13,268 nucleotides of DNA from Pseudomonadota bacterium (GTDB lineage: Bacteria > Desulfobacterota > Desulfovibrionia > Desulfovibrionales > Desulfovibrionaceae): NCBI GenBank assembly GCA_023390395.1, contig JAEWCY010000049.1, forward strand, positions 1 through 13,268, in the 5' to 3' direction. Of the stretch, positions 1 to 5,756 are shown one piece after another. The stretch's first letter is position 1, and every line of letters begins with the position of its first letter. The notes under the pieces are model-generated. The model had not been told where the DNA came from, ran no database searches, and saw only the letters and a list, made by a program, of their open reading frames with translations. The position numbers and the translations under genes are program-made.

Positions 1-1040
1 GCCCGACGCCGGCTGCGCCGGCCGCGCCCGCCCCGGGCGGCGACGGCGGGGCGCGCATCCTGACCCGCAACCCGGTCATGGCCCGCATCCGGGCCGATCT
101 GGCTGCCGTGGCCGTGTCGCGCGAGCCGGCCCTGGTCGTCGGCGAGACGGGCGTGGGCAAGGAGCTGGCCGCCCGGGCCATCCACGAGGCCGGCCTGGCC
201 GTCGGGCGCAAGGGGCCTTTCGTCGGCTGCAACGTGGCCGGGCTCGACGACGTCATGCTCACGGACACGCTCTTCGGCCACCGCAAGGGGGCCTTCACCG
301 GGGCCCAGACGGACCGGGGCGGGCTCATGGAAGAGGCGGCCGGGGGCACGCTTTTTTTGGACGAGATCGGCGACCTGTCCCTGGCCTCCCAGCTCAAGCT
401 TCTGCGCTGCCTCCAGGAGCGCGAGTTCTACCCCCTGGGCGCGGACGCGCCCCGGCCCATGGACTGCCGGGTGGTGGCCGCCACCAACCGGCCCGTGGCC
501 GAGCTCATGAACCCGGACGTCTTCCGGCGCGACCTCTTCTTTCGCCTGCGCACCCACCTGGTGGTCATTCCCCCCTTGCGCGAGCGCCTGGACGACCTGG
601 CGGTGCTGGCCCCGCATTTCCTGGCCGAAGCCGCGGCCGAGCAGGGCAGGCCCTGTCCGGAGATTCCGGAGCGGTTCTACGAGGTCCTGGCCGGGCACGC
701 CTTTCCGGGCAACGTGCGCGAGCTGCGCTCCCTGCTGCACCACGCCCTGACCATGCTGCCGCCGGGCGAGCCCACGCTCTCCCTCGAGCCGGTGCAGGCC
801 TGGATCGGCTCCGTGGGCGTGGCCAGCTGCCCCTTGCCGGCCGCCCCCCTCGGCGAACTGCCCACCCTGCGCCAGGCCGCCGCCCGGGTGACCGAGGGCA
901 TGATCGCCGAGGCCTTGCGCCGCACCGGCGGCAACCAGAGCAGGGCCGCGAAACTTTTGGGTATTTCCCGCCAGGCGCTCAGCAAGCGCTGCCGCAACAT
1001 GCGCGACGTCAACCCCGGTTGCCCTGTCAACCCCGGTTGA
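1..1040 (+). CDS. Sigma-54-dependent transcriptional activator, C-terminal part (5' end outside window)
   Basis: This is an enhancer-binding activator that hydrolyses ATP to open sigma-54 RNA polymerase promoters. The reading frame is open to the left edge (first whole codon at position 3), so the N-terminal sensor domain is missing; a Pro/Ala/Gly-rich linker precedes the AAA+ domain, which begins at ILTRNPVM. Counting from the Met at 78, I see Walker A (GETGVGKE, about 22-29), the sigma-54 contact loop GAFTGA (71-76), Walker B (TLFLDE, 91-96), the RVVAATN segment (131-137) and FPGNVREL (209-216). A Fis-type helix-turn-helix follows at about 275-305 (GGNQSRAAKLLGISRQAL). The last residues, NPGCPVNPG, are encoded by two copies of a dyad that also looks like an activator site. 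The downstream gene has a sigma-54 promoter, so it is the likely target. The family call is very secure; the signal sensed cannot be told. Confidence 0.96.
   Translation, partial: PTPAAPAAPAPGGDGGARILTRNPVMARIRADLAAVAVSREPALVVGETGVGKELAARAIHEAGLAVGRKGPFVGCNVAGLDDVMLTDTLFGHRKGAFTGAQTDRGGLMEEAAGGTLFLDEIGDLSLASQLKLLRCLQEREFYPLGADAPRPMDCRVVAATNRPVAELMNPDVFRRDLFFRLRTHLVVIPPLRERLDDLAVLAPHFLAEAAAEQGRPCPEIPERFYEVLAGHAFPGNVRELRSLLHHALTMLPPGEPTLSLEPVQAWIGSVGVASCPLPAAPLGELPTLRQAAARVTEGMIAEALRRTGGNQSRAAKLLGISRQALSKRCRNMRDVNPGCPVNPG
1009..1022. promoter_or_regulatory. Putative activator-binding dyad, copy 1
   Basis: TCAACCCCGGTTGC is a near-dyad (TCAACC, two bases, GGTTG) lying inside the activator coding sequence 18 bp before an almost identical copy. 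Its centre is about 186 bp upstream of the predicted start of transcription, a normal distance for a sigma-54 upstream activating site. The function is inferred from repetition, symmetry and position. Confidence 0.6.
1027..1040. promoter_or_regulatory. Putative activator-binding dyad, copy 2 (overlaps the activator stop codon)
   Basis: TCAACCCCGGTTGA is an inverted repeat with 6-base arms (TCAACC and GGTTGA) around a 2-base spacer. Its last three bases are the TGA stop codon of the activator gene. It is the most symmetric of three copies and lies about 168 bp upstream of the predicted transcription start. It probably binds the activator encoded by the same DNA. Confidence 0.65.
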
Positions 1041-1098
1041 CGTTTCTGCAACATGCCTGAATCAATGAGTTTCTTGCCAAGCGGTCGCGAAAGGGGTG

Positions 1099-1112
1099 TA
1101 AACCCGGGTTGC
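1099..1112. promoter_or_regulatory. Putative activator-binding dyad, copy 3
   Basis: TAAACCCGGGTTGC contains the perfect 10-base palindrome AACCCGGGTT and aligns without gaps to the two copies upstream. It starts 72 bp after copy 2, about seven helical turns, and is centred about 97 bp upstream of the predicted transcription start. Flanking GGTG and CACC extend the symmetry imperfectly. Confidence 0.6.
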
Positions 1113-1118
1113 ACCTCT

Positions 1119-1130
1119 GGTCGGCCGACC
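1119..1130. repeat. 12-bp perfect palindrome between the dyads and the promoter
   Basis: GGTCGGCCGACC is a perfect palindrome located 14 bp after dyad copy 3 and 46 bp before the sigma-54 -24 element. It does not resemble the other dyads. It could be a site for a second regulator, or chance in GC-rich DNA. Confidence 0.35.
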
Positions 1131-1174
1131 TGAAATGTTCTCGCCAACATGCCGAATTTACGAGTGAAATAGCT

Positions 1175-1192
1175 TTGGTCCGGCCCTTGCTT
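1175..1192 (+). promoter_or_regulatory. Sigma-54 (-24/-12) promoter of the SQOR-like operon
   Basis: TTGGTCCGGCCCTTGCTT matches the RpoN consensus: the invariant GG (1177-1178) and GC (1189-1190) are separated by exactly 10 bases, with TTGC at the -12 element. Transcription should begin near 1202, giving a leader of roughly 69 bases before the ATG at 1271. The gene just upstream encodes a GAFTGA-type activator and three candidate activator sites lie 70-165 bp upstream of the -24 element, so all expected components are present. Confidence 0.8.
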
Positions 1193-1270
1193 TGACGACT
1201 CCCGAAATCGGACGCGGCCGCGTCCAACGCGCCCGCGGCGCGGACATCTTAGCGAGGAGTCGTGATCGTC

Positions 1271-2512
1271 ATGAAGAAACTGCTGATTTTGGGTTCCGGC
1301 GCCGGCGGCGTCATGGTGGCTACCAAGATGGCCAAGGTGCTCAATCCGAGGGAATGGAAGATCACCGTCATCGACCGGTCCTGGCAGCACCACTACCAGG
1401 CCGGCTGGCTCTTCATCCCCTTCGGCATCTATTCCATCGAGGACTGCGTGAAGCCGCAGATGGACTTCATCCCGTCCGGCGTGGACTTCGTGCAGGACGA
1501 GATCGTGGCCATCGACCCGGCGGCCAAGAAGGTCACCTGCAAAAACGGCACGCACGACTACGACTGGGTCGTGGTCGGCACCGGCTGCCGCATCATGCCG
1601 GGCGAAATCGACGGCATGGAGGACGGCTGGCGCAAGGACATCTTCGACTTCTACACCCCGGACGGGGCCATGGCCCTGGCCAAAAAGCTCAAGCACTTCA
1701 ACAAGGGCAAGCTCGTGCTCAACATCGCCGAGATGCCCATCAAGTGCCCGGTCGCGCCGCTGGAGTTCGTGTTCCTGGCCGACTGGTTCACCATGATCAA
1801 CGACATCCGCTGCAACATCGAGATCGAGCTGGTCACGCCCCTGACCGGCGCCTTCACCAAGCCCGTGGCCGCCGAGATCCTCGGCAAGCTGTGCGAGGAG
1901 AAGAACATCAAGATCACGCCGAACTTCGAGATCGGCAGCGTGGACGTCGAGCGCAAGGTCATCGAGTCCCACAAGGGCGAGGAGGTCGACTACGACCTGC
2001 TCGTGTCCATCCCGCCCAACTTCGGCTCCCAGGTCATCGAGGACTCGGGCATCGGCGACCCCATGTGCTACATGGACACCGACCACCATACGCTCAAGTC
2101 CAAGGTCTACGAGAACATGTACATCATCGGCGACGCCACCAACGTGCCCACCTCCAAGGCCGGCGCGGTGGCCCACTACCAGTCCGACGTGGTGGCCGAG
2201 AACCTGCATCGCGAGATCGAGGGCCTGGAAGCCCGGCCGGAATTCGACGGCCACTCCACCTGCTTCATCGTCACCGGCTACGAGAAGGCCACGCTGATCG
2301 ACTTCAACTACAAGGTCGAGCCGCTGCCGGGCAAGTATCCCTTCCCGGGCCTGGGGCCCCTGGACCTTCTGGGCGAGTCCTTCATGAACTACGCCGGCAA
2401 AATGATGTTCAAGTGGGTGTATTTCAACCTGATGCTCAAGGGAAAGGAACTGCCGCTTGAACCCCAGATGTTCATGGCCGGCAAGAAGCGCATGGGCGTT
2501 TGCAGCCTGTAG
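1271..2512 (+). CDS. FAD-dependent oxidoreductase of the sulfide:quinone oxidoreductase (SQOR) type
   Basis: The 413-residue flavoprotein resembles type II (eukaryote-like) SQOR, which oxidises sulfide and passes electrons to membrane quinone. An N-terminal dinucleotide-binding motif (GSGAGG, 8-13) and a C-terminal FAD motif (NMYIIGDATNVPTSKAG, 282-298) are clear. Both redox-active cysteines expected in this type are present: C159 in PIKCPVAPLEF, and C331 in STCFIVTGYEKATLIDF, which resembles the corresponding segment of mitochondrial SQOR. The hydrophobic, aromatic C-terminal region (about 358-400) fits the membrane-anchoring helices of the family. The ATG at 1271 is preferred because GAGGAG at 1254-1259 is 11 bases upstream; a GTG at 1262 would leave only 2 bases. 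It is the first gene after the sigma-54 promoter and is followed 13 bases later by a DUF1641 gene. A related role on persulfide or another sulfur substrate is possible. Confidence 0.88.
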   Translation: MKKLLILGSGAGGVMVATKMAKVLNPREWKITVIDRSWQHHYQAGWLFIPFGIYSIEDCVKPQMDFIPSGVDFVQDEIVAIDPAAKKVTCKNGTHDYDWVVVGTGCRIMPGEIDGMEDGWRKDIFDFYTPDGAMALAKKLKHFNKGKLVLNIAEMPIKCPVAPLEFVFLADWFTMINDIRCNIEIELVTPLTGAFTKPVAAEILGKLCEEKNIKITPNFEIGSVDVERKVIESHKGEEVDYDLLVSIPPNFGSQVIEDSGIGDPMCYMDTDHHTLKSKVYENMYIIGDATNVPTSKAGAVAHYQSDVVAENLHREIEGLEARPEFDGHSTCFIVTGYEKATLIDFNYKVEPLPGKYPFPGLGPLDLLGESFMNYAGKMMFKWVYFNLMLKGKELPLEPQMFMAGKKRMGVCSL

Positions 2513-2525
2513 GGGGTCCTGACGT

Positions 2526-3173
2526 ATGAAAAACGAGGACCTTATCCTGGAGAAGCTCACCGCCATCGAGGCGGAGCTTGCCGAAATGCGGGTGAAGCGC
2601 CTGGAAATGAAGGAGCTCACCCACGACCTGAATCCGCTGCTCAAGTCGGCCTTTCAGAACGTGCTGCGCGAACTCGGCCAGGTGGACTACGGCTTCCAGC
2701 TTGAGGACGGCATCGTCCTGCTCAAGCGGTTTTTGCGCAACATGAAGAACATGGCCTACATGATGGACCAGATGGAGAACGTCATCGAACTGGTCCACAC
2801 CATGGAGCCCTTGCTCAAGACCGGCGTGCACAACGTCATCCGCTACCTGGGCGGCCTGGAGCAGCGCGGGGTCTTTCGCACCTACGAGGCCATGCTCGAG
2901 ATGCGGGCCAAGGTTTCCGCCCGCTATTCGCCCGAGGACTTCGAGCAGATGAGCGACGCCTTCGTGGAGATGATCGGTCTGCTCAAAAAGATCGCCACGC
3001 CGGAATTCCTGGCCCTGATGGACAAGCTGGCCGAGCTGCCGGCGGCCATGGAACTCGACAAGGCGCAGCCGCTCGGCGTCATGGGCCTGGTGTCGGCGCT
3101 GCGCGACCCGGATCTGCGCGAAGGGCTGGGCGTTGGCCTGCAAATGGCCAAGTCCTTGAAGAAACTGAAGTAA
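2526..3173 (+). CDS. DUF1641 family protein, probable partner of the SQOR-like enzyme
   Basis: This is a 215-residue soluble, mostly helical protein with no signal peptide or membrane segment. The C-terminal segment G187-L212, containing LRDPDLREGLG, is the hallmark of DUF1641, whose members are often encoded beside SQOR-like or other flavin and molybdenum oxidoreductases; their biochemical role is not settled. Charged N-terminal residues (1-35) look like a short coiled coil, followed by repeated amphipathic helices rich in Met and Leu. There are no cysteines, so it is unlikely to carry sulfur covalently. The start is an ATG with a G-rich run (GGGGG) overlapping the SQOR-like stop codon, implying translational linkage. 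An accessory or assembly role for the oxidoreductase is inference from context. Confidence 0.85.
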   Translation: MKNEDLILEKLTAIEAELAEMRVKRLEMKELTHDLNPLLKSAFQNVLRELGQVDYGFQLEDGIVLLKRFLRNMKNMAYMMDQMENVIELVHTMEPLLKTGVHNVIRYLGGLEQRGVFRTYEAMLEMRAKVSARYSPEDFEQMSDAFVEMIGLLKKIATPEFLALMDKLAELPAAMELDKAQPLGVMGLVSALRDPDLREGLGVGLQMAKSLKKLK

Positions 3174-3202
3174 GAAAAAAGGGCGCTGCCCGCGAGGAAC
3201 CT

Positions 3203-3559
3203 ATGGCCAAGAAAATCCTTATCATCGACGACGACCCGGATGTCGTGTCCTACCTGAAGGACGTCTTCGACGCCGAGGGATTCACGACCTTCACCGCCGT
3301 CAACGGCGTGGAGGGCCTGGAAAAGGCGCAGGTCCACCGCCCGGACCTCATCACCCTGGACATGGACATGCCGGCGCGCGGCGGGACGCTTTTCTACGTC
3401 AAGCTGCGCCAGGAGCCGTCCCTGGCCGACATCCCGGTCATCGTCATCTCCGGCGTCGGCCCCCGGCCGCCGGCGATCGCGAAAAACGTGCCCGTGCTGT
3501 CCAAGCCCGTGGACCCGAAAAAGACCCTCAAGCTCGTGAGCGAAATGATCGGCGGCTAG
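3203..3559 (+). CDS. Stand-alone CheY-like response regulator receiver
   Basis: The 118-residue protein is a complete receiver domain with no output domain. The acidic pocket is D9-D10-D11, the phospho-acceptor is D53 (TLDMDMP), the switch Ser/Thr is S83 (VIVISG), and the invariant lysine is K101 followed by Pro (LSKPVD). It starts at ATG with GAGGA about 5 bases upstream and lies 29 bases after the DUF1641 gene, so it is probably the last gene of the sigma-54 operon. With no DNA-binding domain it should act through protein contacts or as a phosphate shuttle or sink. The two histidine kinases just downstream are the obvious candidate partners, but pairing is not shown by sequence. Confidence 0.93.
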   Translation: MAKKILIIDDDPDVVSYLKDVFDAEGFTTFTAVNGVEGLEKAQVHRPDLITLDMDMPARGGTLFYVKLRQEPSLADIPVIVISGVGPRPPAIAKNVPVLSKPVDPKKTLKLVSEMIGG

Positions 3560-3568
3560 CTTGCCAGG

Positions 3569-3594
3569 CCGGAAAACATGACGATGTTTTCCGG
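3569..3594 (+). terminator. Perfect 11-bp hairpin after the receiver gene
   Basis: The arms CCGGAAAACAT (3569-3579) and ATGTTTTCCGG (3584-3594) are exactly complementary around a 4-base loop GACG. It begins 9 bases after the receiver stop codon. There is no T-run after it, so it is not a textbook intrinsic terminator. It may protect the 3' end of the mRNA or act together with the next hairpin. Confidence 0.45.
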
Positions 3595-3615
3595 CGGGCG
3601 GCGACGCCCCCGAAT

Positions 3616-3650
3616 CCCCCGGGAAACGCGGCCGGCGCGTTTCCCGGGGG
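3616..3650 (+). terminator. Perfect 15-bp GC-rich hairpin between the two operons
   Basis: The arms CCCCCGGGAAACGCG (3616-3630) and CGCGTTTCCCGGGGG (3636-3650) pair perfectly around the loop GCCGG. The stem is very stable but has no T-tract. Placed between the sigma-54 operon and the kinase operon, it most likely ends or attenuates transcription. No convincing promoter for the next gene is seen in the 123 GC-rich bases that follow, so some read-through may be needed. Confidence 0.5.
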
Positions 3651-3773
3651 ACGACCAAGACCTCGGTGCGCCCGGCGGCGCGTTCCGCGCGCGCCGTCCC
3701 CGGGCGAAGCCCCGGCCGCGGCGGGACGCCCTCGCTCCTCCCGCCGCGGCATTGGGGCACAAGGAGTGCGCCC

Positions 3774-5756
3774 ATGTCCGAAGCCTCGACCACGCCGCTC
3801 ATCGGCCTTCCCGACAAACGCGTGCTCATCGTGGACGACGAGGACGCCCTGCGCGAGGTCCTCGAACTGTCCCTGGCCGACCTCGGCTACGTCGTGGCCA
3901 CGGCCGCCGACGGCAGGCAGGCCCTTAAGCGCTTTCCCGACTTCAAGCCCGACATCGTGCTTACCGACATCAAGATGCCCGTCATGGACGGCATCGAACT
4001 GCTGCGCCGCGTCAAGGCCCTCGATCCCGACGTCGAGGTCATCATGATCAGCGGGCACGGGGACATGGAACTGGCCATCCAAAGCCTCCAGTTCGAGGCC
4101 TTGGATTTCCTGACCAAGCCCGTGCGCGACGAGCTGCTCGTCAACACCCTCAAGCGCGCCTGCGAGAAGATCGACATGCGCCGCCAGCTACGCGAGCACA
4201 CCCATAACCTGGAGCGCATCGTCAAGGAGAAAAGCGCCCGGCTGGTGGAGCTCGAGCGCCAGCTGGCCGTGGGCCAGGCGGTCGAGGGCTTGTCCACGGC
4301 CATGAAGGACCTGGCCGCCTCCTGCGACGAGGGGCCGGGCTACTTCAACGAGCTGCCCTGCTTCATCGCCATCCACAACCGGTACCTGGAGATCGTGGCC
4401 GTCAACCACTTGAGCCGCGAACGCCTGGGCGACCTCGTCGGCCGCAACTCCTGGGAGGCCTACGCCGGCCGCAGCGGCAGCGGCAACGCCTGCCCGGTCT
4501 GGAAGACCATCGAGACCGGCCGGCCCCAGCGCGGCCGAGAATCCCTGCGCGGCCTCGACGGCCGGGAGATTCCGGTCATCGTCCACACCGCGCCCATCGT
4601 CAGCAAGGACGGCGCGGTGGAGCTGGTGCTCGAGCTGTCCGTGGACGTCTCCGAGGTCAAGCGCCTCCAGGAAGAGCTGCGCGCCGCCCGGGAGAAGTTC
4701 CAGCGCCTGTTCGACGCCGTGCCGGCCACCATCGCCGTGGTGGACCGCGACTTCTGCCTGGTCGAGGCCAACCGCCGCTTCCGCCAGGATTTCGGCCCGG
4801 AGCGGGCCCACAAGTGCTTTTCGCTTTTCGCCCACGGCGACGCCCCCTGCCAGCGCTGCCCGGTGTCGCGCACCTTCGAGGACGGCGCTTCCCACGACGA
4901 CGAGACCGTGGTCACCACGCGCAGCGGCGAGCAGCGCAACGTGCTCATCCAGACCGCGCCCATCCGCGACGAATCCGGCCAGATCGACCAGGTCATGGAG
5001 ATCGCCACGGACATCACGCAGATCCGCCAGCTCCAGGACCACCTGGCCTCGCTTGGGCTCATGCTCGGGTCCATGTCCCACGGGGTCAAGGGCCTGCTCA
5101 CCTCCCTCGACGGCGGGGTGTTCAAGGTGGACCTGGGGCTTTCGCGCGGCGACGACGCCAAGCTGCGCGAGGGCTGGAACATCGTGCGCGACAAGATCGC
5201 GCGCATCCGCAAGATGGTCATGGACATCCTCTATTACGCCAAGAGCCGCGAGACGCGCCGTGAGGCCGTGGACGCGGCCGTGTTCGCCCGCGACCTGGCC
5301 GAGGCCGTGGAGCCCAAGGCCGCCGCGCGCGGCGTGGGCTTCGCCCTCTCCGTGGCCGACAGCGCCGGCGTGGCCGACCTCGACGAGTCGGCCATGCACT
5401 CGGCCCTGGTCAATTTCCTGGAAAACGCCGTGGACGCCTGCGCCGAGGCCGACCAGCAGGCCGGCGCGGCCCCGGACGGGCGCAAGGTGGCGCTTGCCGT
5501 CTACGGGGAGCAGGGCGACCTGGTCTTCGCCGTGGCCGACGACGGCATCGGCATGGACCAGGACACCCGGGAGAAGATGTTCACGCTCTTTTTCTCGTCC
5601 AAGGGCACGCGCGGCACGGGGCTTGGGCTTTTCATCTCCAACCAGATCGTGCGCCAGCACGGCGGGTCCATTGCGGTGGAAAGCGCGCCGGGCGCGGGCA
5701 CGCGCATCCTGGTGCGCCTGCCCCGGGGCGAGCGGGCCTCGGAGGAGGCGGCGTGA
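3774..5756 (+). CDS. Receiver-PAS-PAS-histidine kinase (cytoplasmic hybrid sensor)
   Basis: The 660-residue protein has an N-terminal receiver (about 15-130; D21/D22 pocket, phospho-acceptor D65 in LTDIKMP, S93, K115), a coiled-coil linker (about 135-170), a first PAS (190-295), a second PAS (305-418) and a kinase core. No membrane segment is seen. PAS2 carries C348, C359 and C362 in a C-x10-C-x2-CP arrangement; PAS1 keeps only C240-Pro. The H-box is atypical (MSHGVKGLLTSLDGG, likely H436), whereas the ATPase is complete: N547 and N551, DDGIG at 589-593, and GTRGTGLGLFIS. The start at 3774 has AAGGAG 7 bases upstream; an in-frame ATG at 3666 lacks such a site and would add low-complexity sequence. 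It overlaps the next gene by 4 bases. The receiver first, kinase last order suggests that an upstream kinase feeds phosphate into it. Confidence 0.93.
   Translation: MSEASTTPLIGLPDKRVLIVDDEDALREVLELSLADLGYVVATAADGRQALKRFPDFKPDIVLTDIKMPVMDGIELLRRVKALDPDVEVIMISGHGDMELAIQSLQFEALDFLTKPVRDELLVNTLKRACEKIDMRRQLREHTHNLERIVKEKSARLVELERQLAVGQAVEGLSTAMKDLAASCDEGPGYFNELPCFIAIHNRYLEIVAVNHLSRERLGDLVGRNSWEAYAGRSGSGNACPVWKTIETGRPQRGRESLRGLDGREIPVIVHTAPIVSKDGAVELVLELSVDVSEVKRLQEELRAAREKFQRLFDAVPATIAVVDRDFCLVEANRRFRQDFGPERAHKCFSLFAHGDAPCQRCPVSRTFEDGASHDDETVVTTRSGEQRNVLIQTAPIRDESGQIDQVMEIATDITQIRQLQDHLASLGLMLGSMSHGVKGLLTSLDGGVFKVDLGLSRGDDAKLREGWNIVRDKIARIRKMVMDILYYAKSRETRREAVDAAVFARDLAEAVEPKAAARGVGFALSVADSAGVADLDESAMHSALVNFLENAVDACAEADQQAGAAPDGRKVALAVYGEQGDLVFAVADDGIGMDQDTREKMFTLFFSSKGTRGTGLGLFISNQIVRQHGGSIAVESAPGAGTRILVRLPRGERASEEAA

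Noticed and set aside
1262..1270. GTG start nine bases upstream for the SQOR-like gene
   Set aside because: It leaves only 2 bases after GAGGAG, too close for ribosome binding; the ATG at 1271 begins directly at the conserved MKKLLILGSGAGG.
677..2644. Long minus-strand open frame across the activator, promoter and SQOR-like gene
   Set aside because: It runs through the sigma-54 promoter and opposite two well-supported genes, and its translation has no recognisable motif.
3756..3769. A second GG-N10-GC sigma-54-like match just before the hybrid kinase gene
   Set aside because: It overlaps the ribosome site (AAGGAG, 3761-3766) and would start transcription inside the coding sequence of the gene beginning at 3774; the match comes mainly from the ribosome-binding sequence.
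3666..3773. N-terminal extension of the hybrid kinase from an earlier in-frame ATG
   Set aside because: The extra residues are low-complexity Arg/Pro/Ala, there is no ribosome site, and AAGGAG is well placed for the ATG at 3774.
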